DNA of 37,005 nt from Segeticoccus rhizosphaerae (GTDB taxonomy: Bacteria; Actinomycetota; Actinomycetes; Actinomycetales; Dermatophilaceae), in the NCBI RefSeq assembly GCF_009192725.1, contig NZ_VOHR01000007.1:1-37005 (forward strand), given 5' to 3'. The notes beneath the pieces are model-generated. The model was not told the origin of the DNA. It saw only the letters and a list, made by a program, of their open reading frames with translations, and did not search any database. Shown here one piece after another: positions 22,304 to 30,098 of the stretch. How positions within the stretch are numbered: position 1 is the first letter of the stretch; each line of letters opens with the position of its first letter. The translations under genes and the position numbers were made by a program.

Positions 22304-23524
22304 TTGACGCCAGCCGACCGCCGCCGCCAGTACGGCACCGGATCCGTCTTCCAACGCAAGAGCGACGGACGCTGGATCGGCCGACTCGAAGCCGGCTGGA
22401 ACATCAACGGCACCCGCCGCCGTATCACCGTCTCCGCCAAAACGGAAGCCGAAGCCAAGGTCAAGCTCAAGAAGAAACAACGCGAAATCGCCGCCGAAGG
22501 CCTCCCCGCCGCCGGCACCGCCCGCGCCACCGTCAAGTCCTGGGCCGGCCAATGGCTCGTCCAACACTCCCGCTCCGTACGCCCCAAGTCCTACGCCACC
22601 GACGCCAGCATCGTCGCCCGCTGGATCATCCCCACCATCGGCCACCGCCGCCTCGAAGACCTCACCCCCGGCGACGTGCGCGCCCTCTCCGACGAGATCC
22701 GCAAAGCCGGACGGTCCACCACCACCGCCAAATACGCCCACGGCGTGCTCCTGCGCCTCCTGCGAGCCGCCATCGCCGAAGGCCACACCATCCCCCAACG
22801 CGTCATGCTCACCAAGCCACCCGGCAAAGCCACCAGCGACCGCGACGCCATACCCCTCTCCGACGCCCTCGCCCTCCTCGAGGTCGCCTCCACCCGGCCC
22901 GACGGGTCCCGCTGGGCCGCCGCGTTCCTCCAAGGCATGCGGCAAGGCGAATGCCTCGGCCTCACGTGGGCCGCCGTCGACCAGGGCCGGCAGCTGCTCA
23001 CCATCTCCTGGCAGCTGCAGGCGCTCCCCTACCTCAACCGGGCCGCCGGCACGTTCCTCATCCCCGACGGCTACGAGGCCCGCCGCCTGACCGGCGCGCT
23101 CCACCTGGTGCGCCCTAAGACCAGGAACGCGTGGCGCGTCATCCCGCTCGTGCCGTGGATGGCCACCGCCCTCGACCAGTGGCGCCGAGCCTGCCCCGCC
23201 TCCCCCCACGACCTGGTCTGGCCACGCGCCGACGGCCGGCCCATGACCGACAAGCTCGACCGCACCGCCTGGCACCAGCTGCAGGACGCCGCTCAGGTCG
23301 CCCGGGTCGACGGGACCCGCGGCCGCCGCTACCTGCTGCACGAGGCCCGGCACACGGCCGCGACGCTGCTGCTCGAGCTCGGAGTCGACGCCAAGGTCAT
23401 CACCGACATCCTCGGCCACTCCTCGATCGTCACGAGCCGCGGCTACATGCACACGTCACGCGACCAGGTCCGTCTTGCCCTCGAGGGAGTCGCTCACCGG
23501 CTGGGGCTCGAGGCCGGGCAGTAG
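22304..23524 (+). CDS. int: phage tyrosine integrase
   Basis: From TTG 22304 (the only reasonable start; no in-frame ATG nearby) the protein has 406 residues. It has an AP2-like arm-binding N-terminus (GTGSVFQRKSDGRWIGRLEA), a SAM-like core-binding domain, and a catalytic domain with R in GMRQGECLGL, H-x-x-R in HEARHTAATLL, GHSS and the nucleophile Tyr in SRGYMHT. It recombines attP with the tRNA-Arg att site beside it. The gene points into the element from attL. A small ORF on the other strand overlaps its last 69 bases. Confidence 0.93.
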   Translation: MTPADRRRQYGTGSVFQRKSDGRWIGRLEAGWNINGTRRRITVSAKTEAEAKVKLKKKQREIAAEGLPAAGTARATVKSWAGQWLVQHSRSVRPKSYATDASIVARWIIPTIGHRRLEDLTPGDVRALSDEIRKAGRSTTTAKYAHGVLLRLLRAAIAEGHTIPQRVMLTKPPGKATSDRDAIPLSDALALLEVASTRPDGSRWAAAFLQGMRQGECLGLTWAAVDQGRQLLTISWQLQALPYLNRAAGTFLIPDGYEARRLTGALHLVRPKTRNAWRVIPLVPWMATALDQWRRACPASPHDLVWPRADGRPMTDKLDRTAWHQLQDAAQVARVDGTRGRRYLLHEARHTAATLLLELGVDAKVITDILGHSSIVTSRGYMHTSRDQVRLALEGVAHRLGLEAGQ

Positions 23525-23638
23525 CGGGCACCGTCGTCCCTGCTCGCACATGCACGGTCCGCCCAGCGCGTCGACCACCATCGCGTGGACGGCCGCAGCC
23601 TTGCGTGGGTCCGAATAGAGCAGGGTGCATCCGAGCAT
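23456..23638 (-). CDS. small Cys-rich hypothetical protein antisense to the integrase end
   Basis: This 60-residue frame from ATG 23638 encodes a composed-looking peptide: SDPRKAAAVHAMVVDALGGP, then CMCEQGRRCPLLPGL, with CxC and a third Cys that could bind metal. It has no clear ribosome site, and an in-frame GTG at 23704 would extend it. Its 3' end overlaps the integrase tail on the opposite strand. It may be a lysogeny-side gene downstream of the repressor. Uncertain. Confidence 0.4.
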   Translation of the reverse strand: MLGCTLLYSDPRKAAAVHAMVVDALGGPCMCEQGRRCPLLPGLEPQPVSDSLEGKTDLVA

Positions 23639-23776
23639 GAAAAAGCCCCATAGGTCTCGCAGGAATCCGCCGCGCCCAACCGCAGTGGGAATCCCCCAAG
23701 GCACGTACTGCGGACGTTAACCATCAACCCCGACAGGAGCAAAGTGTGACGTCGGAATGTGACACGAGCGTGACAT

Positions 23777-24178
23777 TCAAGTGATGGGGGGTGGGGGGTT
23801 CGTGGGACGTTTCGCCACGAACGCCACAGCACACCGGATCAGGTACCGGGCCGCCTCCGCACGCTCCTCGAGCGTCGGGCGGGCCGCCAGGAACTGACCG
23901 ACGATCTCCTGCGCCAGGGCAATGTCCTTGTCGATCGACTGGCCGTACTCCGACTGCGCCATCGCCGGGATGTCCAACGCCGCGCGGAGCCGCGCGTACG
24001 TCTCCTCCGACACCGGCTCTGCCCGCCTCACTTTCGTGAGCACGGTCTGCGACAGGCCAGTCAGCTTGTGCACCTTCGCGGCAGACAAGCCGGCCCGGTG
24101 ACGAGCGTCCTCATACAGGGTCGCGAACGTCTCGCGGCGCTGCTGGTCCGGGTCGGCCGGACGGTCGTCATTGCTCAT
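23777..24178 (-). CDS. probable phage repressor (HTH, lysogeny control)
   Basis: From ATG 24178, with AAAGGA upstream, the protein has 133 residues. An N-terminal helix-turn-helix (YEDARHRAGLSAAKVHKLTG, then LSQTVLTKVRRAEPVSEETY) is followed by a C-terminal helical part (DKDIALAQEIVGQFLAARPT) and a Pro-rich end. It is divergent from a Cro-like HTH gene and next to the integrase, the position of an immunity repressor. It lacks a LexA/CI-type self-cleaving peptidase domain, so induction would not follow the classic RecA route. The intergenic region carries GCGACA/TGTCGC sites in both promoters. Confidence 0.7.
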   Translation of the reverse strand: MSNDDRPADPDQQRRETFATLYEDARHRAGLSAAKVHKLTGLSQTVLTKVRRAEPVSEETYARLRAALDIPAMAQSEYGQSIDKDIALAQEIVGQFLAARPTLEERAEAARYLIRCAVAFVAKRPTNPPPPIT

Positions 24179-24348
24179 GGCGTAGTTCCTTTCGTGTCCC
24201 CCAGATGAGTGACGGCGCCACGCTATAGCACTTTCCGCGACACCGTAACTAGTTCGTCGCAACTAGTCCCAGATGCGAAGATCACGAACCTGTGACGAAC
24301 CTGCGATATTTCGTTGACAGTGTCGCCGCGACAGCGTACGTTCATCAC
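24179..24348. promoter_or_regulatory. prophage immunity switch region
   Basis: The rightward promoter is strong: TTGACA (24314-24319), 17-base spacer, TACGTT (24337-24342). It ends 6 bases before the ATG at 24349, so that transcript is leaderless. The spacer contains TGTCGC-C-GCGACA (24321-24333), a perfect operator candidate. A half-site GCGACAC is near 24238, beside a leftward -10-like sequence (TATAGC on the minus strand). Also visible are two ACTAGT palindromes (24248 and 24262) and a direct repeat ACGAACCTG at 24284 and 24295, 11 bp apart. Together they look like a two-promoter lysis-lysogeny switch. Confidence 0.65.
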
Positions 24349-24588
24349 ATGTCCACCACACGAACGTCACACGATGCCCCATCAGGTGTGATGCTTGCTG
24401 CCCTTCGTGAGGGTGCTGGCCTTTCCATTCGTGCTCTCGCCGCAGAGATGACTGCCGCTGGCAGCAGCATCTCGCACGGCCACCTCGCGCGAGTGGAGAA
24501 CGGCGAACGCGTCATGACCCCGCAGCTGTACCGCGCTGCAGCCGACGCGATCGCCCGCCACATCGAGAAGGCGGGAAGCGCCGCATGA
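24349..24588 (+). CDS. XRE/Cro-like HTH regulator
   Basis: From ATG 24349 the protein has 79 residues, nearly all one helix-turn-helix: GVMLAALREGAGLSIRALAA, then GSSISHGHLARVENGERVMT. Its position opposite the repressor fits a Cro-like early regulator that starts the rightward operon. The promoter abuts the ATG, so it is probably leaderless; codons upstream to 24292 overlap the promoter and are not coding. The stop overlaps the next ATG (ATGA). Confidence 0.75.
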   Translation: MSTTRTSHDAPSGVMLAALREGAGLSIRALAAEMTAAGSSISHGHLARVENGERVMTPQLYRAAADAIARHIEKAGSAA

Positions 24589-24782
24589 ACGACCGCATCC
24601 TCTACGACATCAAGACCGCCGCCGTGGCGGTCTCGCAGTCCGAGGACACCATCCGGCGCGCGATCAAGGCCACCAAGCCTGACGCGTTCCCACCGCCGCT
24701 GCAGGCCAAACGCACCGGCAAGAAGTACCTCATCACTCACACCGCCCTCACCGCCTGGGCTGAGTCTCTGGCGGACGCGTGA
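24585..24782 (+). CDS. excisionase-like HTH (MerR/AlpA-type) protein
   Basis: This 65-residue protein resembles small winged-helix excisionase/AlpA proteins: MNDRILYDIKTAAVAVSQSE, then DTIRRAIKATKPDAFPPPLQ and AKRTGKKYLIT. Such proteins bend att DNA to direct the integrase to excision, or act as regulators. It overlaps the Cro-like stop (ATGA) and the next small frame (GTGA). Confidence 0.65.
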   Translation: MNDRILYDIKTAAVAVSQSEDTIRRAIKATKPDAFPPPLQAKRTGKKYLITHTALTAWAESLADA

Positions 24783-24874
24783 ACGCGTTCTGGGGCGGGG
24801 CCGCCGTCGGCTCCGTCGCCACCCTCGCCTGGATGACGCGGCTCCTGCTGCGCACCTACAGCACCACCAAATAG
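24779..24874 (+). CDS. 31-residue possible membrane peptide
   Basis: GTG 24779 overlaps the upstream TGA (GTGA). The peptide is a single hydrophobic stretch (WGGAAVGSVATLAWMTRLLL) with a basic end, so a membrane helix is likely. The function is unknown. Support is the coupling and the hydrophobic pattern only. Confidence 0.45.
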   Translation: MNAFWGGAAVGSVATLAWMTRLLLRTYSTTK

Positions 24875-24938
24875 CAGCGAGCGCCGCCTCCGGTCCAAGG
24901 AATCAACGGCGCTCACCACTCGAAAGGAAGTGTCCCAC

Positions 24939-25178
24939 ATGGACGCTCAGACCAGCACCACCCACATCACCGCCGTTCCCGCCGGGCGAGACCGTGACGG
25001 GAACCCACTCACTGGCCGCCACGACTACGAGGCCGACTCGCGGCGCGAGGACTGGGGCGACAACTGCACCCGCATCTTTGTGCGCCGCCCCGACCTTGAC
25101 GTTGCCAACAGCAAGTGGGGCCCCGCGTTCGCCCCGGCGGTTGTCCTCACCGACAGCATCCAGGCCGTGACGGCATGA
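24939..25178 (+). CDS. phage hypothetical protein (79 aa)
   Basis: ATG 24939 follows GAAAGGAAG at a good distance. An in-frame GTG at 24930 overlaps that ribosome site and is less likely. The protein is polar (AVPAGRDRDGNPLTGRHDYE) and matches no family I know. It begins a run of small coupled genes; the next ATG overlaps its stop. Confidence 0.65.
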   Translation: MDAQTSTTHITAVPAGRDRDGNPLTGRHDYEADSRREDWGDNCTRIFVRRPDLDVANSKWGPAFAPAVVLTDSIQAVTA

Positions 25179-25540
25179 CCGACTACGCCCGCCCCCACGC
25201 CGACGGTGGCATCACCGTCACCACCCTGCCGCCCGTCTCGTACGACGAGCTCCTCGACGCGCTCATCGACTGGCGCCTCGCCACCACCGCCCTCGACGAG
25301 CACCGCCTCTCCCCCGAACCTCTCCGGGAGATCGCCGCCGACAAGGCGGCCAAGGCCGAGGACGACGTCCGGGAACTCCTCACCGCGGCCCTGTCCCGCG
25401 AGCAGGCCCGGGTCCTGTCCAACCAGCTGCGGTGCCTGCTCAACGCGGGCGACCTGCACCCGTCCGGGGACCGGGCCGACTTCCCCACGGCCACCCGGAA
25501 GGCGTGGATCACGAACGCAGCGAAGGCGAGCCAGTCATGA
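25175..25540 (+). CDS. phage hypothetical protein (121 aa)
   Basis: ATG 25175 overlaps the previous stop (ATGA). It has an amphipathic helical middle (SYDELLDALIDWRLATTALD, then a long Ala/Lys/Asp helix to LLTAALSREQARVLSNQLRC), perhaps a coiled coil. No family recognised. Confidence 0.65.
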   Translation: MTDYARPHADGGITVTTLPPVSYDELLDALIDWRLATTALDEHRLSPEPLREIAADKAAKAEDDVRELLTAALSREQARVLSNQLRCLLNAGDLHPSGDRADFPTATRKAWITNAAKASQS

Positions 25541-25851
25541 CCACCCTCGAAGGCGCCCGAGTCTGGCACCAGGTCATGGCCGAAGAGCGCGACCTCCTCG
25601 ACGAAGCCAAGCACCTCCTGCGCGAACACATCCACCCCACCCTCATCGCATCCGGCCTCGCTGCCTGGGTCGCTGCCCGCGACGAACGCCTCGCCGACGC
25701 CGGCATCCTGCACCGCTGTTCGACCTGCCAAACCGTCATCACCGGCGCCGCCACCTACGACGACACCGAGTACCACTGGCAGAACCGTGTCCCCGCCGAC
25801 TGGGACCGCTGGTGCTCCACCCAATGCCGCGACCGGAGGCGAGTCGCATGA
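25537..25851 (+). CDS. phage hypothetical protein with possible zinc site (104 aa)
   Basis: It starts ATGA-coupled. A helical N-terminal half (ARVWHQVMAEERDLLDEAKH) is followed by CSTCQTVITG and later WCSTQCRDRR. The two CxxC-type pairs could hold one zinc ion, as in many small phage proteins. Function unknown. Confidence 0.65.
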   Translation: MTTLEGARVWHQVMAEERDLLDEAKHLLREHIHPTLIASGLAAWVAARDERLADAGILHRCSTCQTVITGAATYDDTEYHWQNRVPADWDRWCSTQCRDRRRVA

Positions 25852-26048
25852 AGCGCCGGGCACGGTTCGAGATCTTCCCCTCCGCCGACGGGTGGCGGTG
25901 GCGGCTCATTGCCAGCAACCAGCTGATCGTCGCGCAGTCCGAGGGCTACTCGACCAAGAGCAACGCGAAGCGGGCCTGCACCGGCGTGCTCCGGGCCGCC
26001 ATGAACGCCCACCTCTCCGACGAACCCATCCGCGAGGCGGCGTCATGA
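25848..26048 (+). CDS. DUF1508 (YegP-like) domain protein
   Basis: This 66-residue protein has the DUF1508 repeat pattern: FEIFPSADGWRWRLIASNQL, then IVAQSEGYSTKSNAKRAC. YegP-type domains are small beta-alpha units of unclear role, common in phages. ATGA-coupled on both sides. Confidence 0.7.
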   Translation: MKRRARFEIFPSADGWRWRLIASNQLIVAQSEGYSTKSNAKRACTGVLRAAMNAHLSDEPIREAAS

Positions 26049-26326
26049 GCACCGACACGCGCACCGACGAGCAGATCCTCGAGGCGCTCGACTTCAACCA
26101 CGAGACACCCTGCGAAATCGGCAACCACTCGAAGTTCGGGGACGGGCCAGCCGTGTTCGTGATCCGACAGTCCTCGTTCTGCCACGGGGAAGGACTCGTG
26201 GCGATGCTCTGTGCCGGGTGTTGGGTCGCGGCGGGCAAGAACGGAGTCCTTTGTGGACATTGTGGCGACCCCTACACGCGCGAGCAGGCGTGGCGCATCG
26301 TCCGCGTGATCGGCGGCCAGTCATGA
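26045..26326 (+). CDS. Cys-rich phage hypothetical protein (93 aa)
   Basis: It contains CEIGNH, MLCAGCWVAAG and GVLCGHCGDPYTREQAW, enough Cys/His for one or two zinc ribbons. It may bind nucleic acid, but no family is recognised. ATGA-coupled. Confidence 0.65.
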   Translation: MSTDTRTDEQILEALDFNHETPCEIGNHSKFGDGPAVFVIRQSSFCHGEGLVAMLCAGCWVAAGKNGVLCGHCGDPYTREQAWRIVRVIGGQS

Positions 26327-26595
26327 CGACCGGCGACGTCGACCGGCTCACCAACACCGGCCTCGCCCTCACCCTCGCGCTCATACTCATCGCCTGCGCC
26401 GCCGTGAAACTCGCGCTCGCCTGGGCCAACCGCAACAACCAGCCCCCACCCGTCGAAGCCAGCACCTTCACCAACACCACCCAATGCGTCGGCACCAACG
26501 CGACCGGCAGCCGCTGCCAAGAGACCGGCACCTACGGCATCAACGGAGCCCGCTATTGCCACGCACACGCACACACCACCGGGAACCAGCCATGA
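26323..26595 (+). CDS. membrane-anchored zinc-motif protein (90 aa)
   Basis: An N-terminal membrane helix (TGLALTLALILIACAAVKLA) is followed by a compact C-x9-C-x13-C-x2-H motif (QCVGTNATGSRCQETGTYGI, then ARYCHAH). The same kind of motif occurs at the start of the terminase-like protein at 36076. Function unknown; ATGA-coupled. Confidence 0.65.
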   Translation: MTTGDVDRLTNTGLALTLALILIACAAVKLALAWANRNNQPPPVEASTFTNTTQCVGTNATGSRCQETGTYGINGARYCHAHAHTTGNQP

Positions 26596-26786
26596 ACACC
26601 AGCCACCTGCCCAAAACCCGCCCCATCCCCTCATGGCCCGGGAACTACCCCGACTACCGCGGCTGCCTCGGCGTCCGCGAAATGGTCGCCGAAGAACGCG
26701 ACCACACCGAAGCGCAACGCGCCCACATCTGGGCCTGCCCCGGCTGCGAGGACTGCCGCGACTTCACCGGCGGCGAAATCCAATGA
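26592..26786 (+). CDS. small Cys-motif phage protein (64 aa)
   Basis: It is Pro/Trp-rich at the start (RPIPSWPGNYPDYRG) and has WACPGCEDCRDF, a CxxCxxC cluster near the end. ATGA overlaps link it to the exonuclease gene downstream. Not recognised. Confidence 0.6.
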   Translation: MNTSHLPKTRPIPSWPGNYPDYRGCLGVREMVAEERDHTEAQRAHIWACPGCEDCRDFTGGEIQ

Positions 26787-27667
26787 CCACCGCCGTCCCC
26801 ATCCCCAAACTCCTGCCCGGAGACCCCGACTGGCTCAAGGTCATGTCCGCCAGCAAGGTCTCCGCGATGCTCGGCCTCTCCCCATGGGAATCCCGATACT
26901 CCCTCTGGCAGCGCATGGCCGGCCGCATCGACCCGCAGCCCGACGACGCCCAGAAACGCCGCGGCCACTACCTCGAACCCGTCATCGCGAAGTGGTGGCA
27001 CGACCAGCGCCCCGAGCTCGGGCTGCGCACCACCGGCTCCTGGCACCACAAGGACCGGCCCTGGCAGGTCGTCACCCCCGACCGGCTCGTCGTCCGCACC
27101 CCACGCGCCCGCAAGCCCGTCGCGCTCCTCGAGGTCAAGACCGCAGCCAACGACTGGGAATGGGGCACCCCCGGCACCGACGAGATCCCCGTCTACTACC
27201 AGTGCCAGGCGCAGTGGGCACTCGACGTGTTCGGCCTCGACGTCTGCCACGTCGCCGTCCTCACGTCCTACCTCGAGTTCCGCGAGTACGTCGTCCACTA
27301 CGACGCCGAGGACGCCGCCTACCTGCGCAAGCAGGCCCTCGAGTTCCTCGCGTCCCTTGAGGCCGGCGACGCGCCCGACATCGACGACCACGACCAGACC
27401 TACGAGGCCGTCCGCCAGCTGCACCCCGACATCGACGGCACCGACCACCAGCTCGACCCGCAGCTGGCCGCCGACTACGCCGCCGCCGTCACCCAGTACG
27501 GCGCCGCGGCCCGAGCCAAGAAGCACGCCTCCGCCCGCGTCATCGACGCGATGGGCAACGCGCGCCGCGCCATGTGCGGCGACGACCACTACGCCACCCG
27601 CCAAGCCCGCGGAGAAGGCACCCCATTCCTGGTCGCATCCCGCGGCCTCACACAAGAAAGGCGATAG
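26783..27667 (+). CDS. YqaJ-family viral exonuclease
   Basis: This 294-residue protein is a PD-(D/E)XK nuclease of the YqaJ type. It has an N-terminal helix motif, MSASKVSAMLGLSPWESRYS, then RRGHYLEPVIAKWW, and an active site D/E-x-K spread over VTPDRLVVR and ALLEVKTAANDWEWG. It resects double-stranded DNA ends to give single strands for a partner annealing protein. RecT is encoded directly downstream, so the two form the usual phage recombination pair. ATGA-coupled to the gene before. Confidence 0.88.
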   Translation: MTTAVPIPKLLPGDPDWLKVMSASKVSAMLGLSPWESRYSLWQRMAGRIDPQPDDAQKRRGHYLEPVIAKWWHDQRPELGLRTTGSWHHKDRPWQVVTPDRLVVRTPRARKPVALLEVKTAANDWEWGTPGTDEIPVYYQCQAQWALDVFGLDVCHVAVLTSYLEFREYVVHYDAEDAAYLRKQALEFLASLEAGDAPDIDDHDQTYEAVRQLHPDIDGTDHQLDPQLAADYAAAVTQYGAAARAKKHASARVIDAMGNARRAMCGDDHYATRQARGEGTPFLVASRGLTQERR

Positions 27668-27672
27668 TCGCC

Positions 27673-28548
27673 ATGGGAAACATCAGCAACGCCGTCGCAG
27701 AACGTGACCAGCGAGGACGCGAGCAGGTCGCCAACCTCGCCACCTACATCCACGCCCTCACCCCCGAGATCCAGCGGGCACTGCCCAAGGGCCTCGACGG
27801 CGACCGGGTCGCCCGGCTCGCCCTCACCCTCGTCCGCAAGTCCCACATGGAGGCGATGAAGGCCGGCAAGCCCGGCATGTCACTCGCCAACTGCACCGTC
27901 GAGTCGTTCGCCGGCGCGCTGCTCACCGCCTCATCCCTCGGCCTCGAACCCGGCGTCGGCGGCGAGGCCTACCTCGTCCCCTACAAGGGCGAATGCACCC
28001 TGATCGTCGGCTACCAGGGCATGGCCAAGCTCTTCTACCAGCACCCGATGGCCAAGCACCTCGACGCCCAAGCCGTCCACGCCAACGACAAGTTCGACTA
28101 CGAGTACGGCACCGCCCCCTACCTGCGGCACAAGCCCGCGATCGGCGACCGCGGCGACATCATCGCCTACTACGCCGTCGCTTCCCTCAACTCCGGCGCC
28201 ACAGCGTTCGTCGTCCTCTCCCCCAACGAGGTCAAGGCCCTGCGCGGCGGGAAGGTCGGCAGCTCGGGGAACATTCCCGACCCGCAGCACTGGATGGAAC
28301 GCAAGACCGTCCTGCGGCAGCTGGTGAAGATGCTGCCCAAGTCGTCCACGTTCGCCCAGGCCATCGACGCCGACGAACGCACCGGCACCGAGCTGCGGCA
28401 GCAGCAGCGGCACGCCGAGCTCGAGGCACCGCCCGCCGGCGTCGACACCCAGACCGGCGAGGTCAGCGGCGAGCTGATCGACGAGCCCGAGCAGGCGTTC
28501 GCCGAGGACGTGCCCGTGCAGGACGCGCCCGAGGAGCCGTGGACCTGA
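27673..28548 (+). CDS. recT: RecT-family single-strand annealing protein
   Basis: This 291-residue protein carries the RecT core: ESFAGALLTASSLGLEPGVG, then GEAYLVPYKGECTLIVGYQG and MAKLFYQHP, and YYAVASLNSGATAFVVLS followed by QHWMERKTVLRQLVKMLPKS. RecT anneals complementary strands made by an exonuclease, here the YqaJ protein just upstream. The C-terminal 50 residues are acidic and probably disordered. AAAGGCGA precedes ATG 27673. The stop overlaps the next ATG (TGATG). Confidence 0.93.
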   Translation: MGNISNAVAERDQRGREQVANLATYIHALTPEIQRALPKGLDGDRVARLALTLVRKSHMEAMKAGKPGMSLANCTVESFAGALLTASSLGLEPGVGGEAYLVPYKGECTLIVGYQGMAKLFYQHPMAKHLDAQAVHANDKFDYEYGTAPYLRHKPAIGDRGDIIAYYAVASLNSGATAFVVLSPNEVKALRGGKVGSSGNIPDPQHWMERKTVLRQLVKMLPKSSTFAQAIDADERTGTELRQQQRHAELEAPPAGVDTQTGEVSGELIDEPEQAFAEDVPVQDAPEEPWT

Positions 28549-28706
28549 TGGCAGGCGACCAAGTCCTGAGCGACGGCACGTTCCTCACCCACACCCTCGA
28601 CTGCCCGGGCCCCGACGTGCACGTCGCCCGGGGCGTCACCAAGGCGCTGCTCACCTGCAGGGCATGCCACTCCGAGGCGTGGGTCCCGCTGGAAGAGATC
28701 TCATGA
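28548..28706 (+). CDS. small phage protein with C-x2-C (52 aa)
   Basis: TGATG-coupled to recT. It ends in LLTCRACHSEAWVPLEE and has LDCPGPDVHV earlier, so a single zinc site is possible. Not recognised. Confidence 0.6.
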   Translation: MAGDQVLSDGTFLTHTLDCPGPDVHVARGVTKALLTCRACHSEAWVPLEEIS

Positions 28707-29062
28707 CCACCGAACTCGTCGGCCCCTTGGATGTCGTCGTCTTCGGCGGCGGCGGCTACGACCATGCCCTGTCGTTCGGGGAGAACATGGCCCGCCGCCC
28801 CAAGGTCGCCTACACGCCTCCGGCCAACACGCTCGACCCGCGCTACCAGGCATGCACCGACCATCACGTCGCGTGCGACTGCCGCGAAGCCGAGTTCGCC
28901 GAAGACCGGCAGGAGCGTCGCCAGAACGACGCCATGGTCCGCCAGGTCGTCGACTCAGTCCTCTTAGGACACCCCACCTACGGCGACGGCGACAGCGAAG
29001 GCTGCATGTGCACCGGCTGCCAGATCGTCCGTCGCGCCGCCCTGCCGAGGAGGCTGGCATGA
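28703..29062 (+). CDS. Cys-rich phage protein (119 aa)
   Basis: ATGA-coupled. Cys clusters YQACTDHHVACDC and GCMCTGCQI flank a charged helix (AEFAEDRQERRQNDAMVRQV). Four or more Cys could bind zinc or an iron-sulfur cluster. It is not a clear WhiB protein. Function unknown. Confidence 0.65.
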   Translation: MTTELVGPLDVVVFGGGGYDHALSFGENMARRPKVAYTPPANTLDPRYQACTDHHVACDCREAEFAEDRQERRQNDAMVRQVVDSVLLGHPTYGDGDSEGCMCTGCQIVRRAALPRRLA

Positions 29063-29847
29063 GCTGGCACCTCGACCGAATGGCCCTCTTCGACACCGAA
29101 ACAACCGGCGTCGACGTCGACCACGACCGCATCGTCACCGCCGCCATCCTCTTCGTCGGCGGCGGCCAAGCCACCCAAACCCACACCTGGCTCATCAACC
29201 CCGGCATCCCGATCCCCCAGGCCGCGACCGACGTGCACGGCGTCACCAACGACCACGCCCAAGCACACGGCGCCGACCCGGCCGAAGCCGTCGCCACCAT
29301 CACGCAGACCCTCGTCGACGCAGTCGCCCGCCGCATCCCCATCGTCGGCCACAACATCGTCTACGACCTGACCATCCTGCACCGCGAGCTCCACCGCCAC
29401 GGCCACACCGCCCTCGGAAACGCCGTCGTCGGCATACAGCCCGTCATCGACACCATGGTCATCGACCGTTGGGCCGACCCCTACCGCCCCAAGGAACCCA
29501 CCCGCCGGCGCCCCAACCCGGCCGAGTGCGGCTCCCGCCGCCTCATCGACACCTGCCGCGTCCACGGCATCACCCTCACCGAGGAGGAGGCGCACGGCGC
29601 GGAAGCCGACGCGCTCGCCGCCGGCCGCCTCGCGTGGGCTCTCGCCCGCAAGTACCCCGGCCTCGACATGCCGCTGCGGCAGCTGCACGCCGAACAGATC
29701 GGCTGGAAGGCCGAGCAGGCCGCGTCGTTCGGGGCGTGGCTCATCAAGCAGGGCAAGCCCGACGACGTGTCCCGCAACTGGCCCGTCATCGCGCTGCCCG
29801 TCGACTGGGACGCGGCCGCCCTACCCGCCATCGAGGAAGCCGCATGA
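29059..29847 (+). CDS. DnaQ-like 3'-5' exonuclease (DEDDh)
   Basis: This 262-residue protein shows the DEDDh exonuclease motifs: FDTETTG (Exo I), VGHNIVYDLTIL (Exo II), and HGAEADALAAGRLAWALARK (Exo III, with H-x4-D). It also has the DVHGVTNDHA signature of the family. It probably trims DNA or RNA 3' ends during phage replication or repair. ATGA-coupled both sides. Confidence 0.88.
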   Translation: MSWHLDRMALFDTETTGVDVDHDRIVTAAILFVGGGQATQTHTWLINPGIPIPQAATDVHGVTNDHAQAHGADPAEAVATITQTLVDAVARRIPIVGHNIVYDLTILHRELHRHGHTALGNAVVGIQPVIDTMVIDRWADPYRPKEPTRRRPNPAECGSRRLIDTCRVHGITLTEEEAHGAEADALAAGRLAWALARKYPGLDMPLRQLHAEQIGWKAEQAASFGAWLIKQGKPDDVSRNWPVIALPVDWDAAALPAIEEAA

Positions 29848-30098
29848 CCACCACGAAGCCCCGCCTGGCCGTACCGGTCAGGGACGCCGACCGCGTCTGG
29901 ACCCACCGCGACCCGACCGGTCACCTCGTCATCCAGACAGACACGGACGACCGCGTCGCTCCCGGCAAATGGGAGACCCGCTACACCGCCGGCCCCTGCA
30001 CCTGGTGCGGATGGACCCACGGGCCCGCCATCGTCAAGGCCGCCGCCGAAGAGCAAGCCCGCTGGCACCGCGAGCAACACCGCCGGGAGGGGAAATGA
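29844..30098 (+). CDS. phage hypothetical protein with CxxC (84 aa)
   Basis: It has a beta-rich start (RVWTHRDPTGHLVIQTD), then GPCTWCGWTHGPAIVK and a basic helix to the end. The CxxCxW pattern may be half of a zinc site. ATGA-coupled. Confidence 0.6.
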   Translation: MTTTKPRLAVPVRDADRVWTHRDPTGHLVIQTDTDDRVAPGKWETRYTAGPCTWCGWTHGPAIVKAAAEEQARWHREQHRREGK

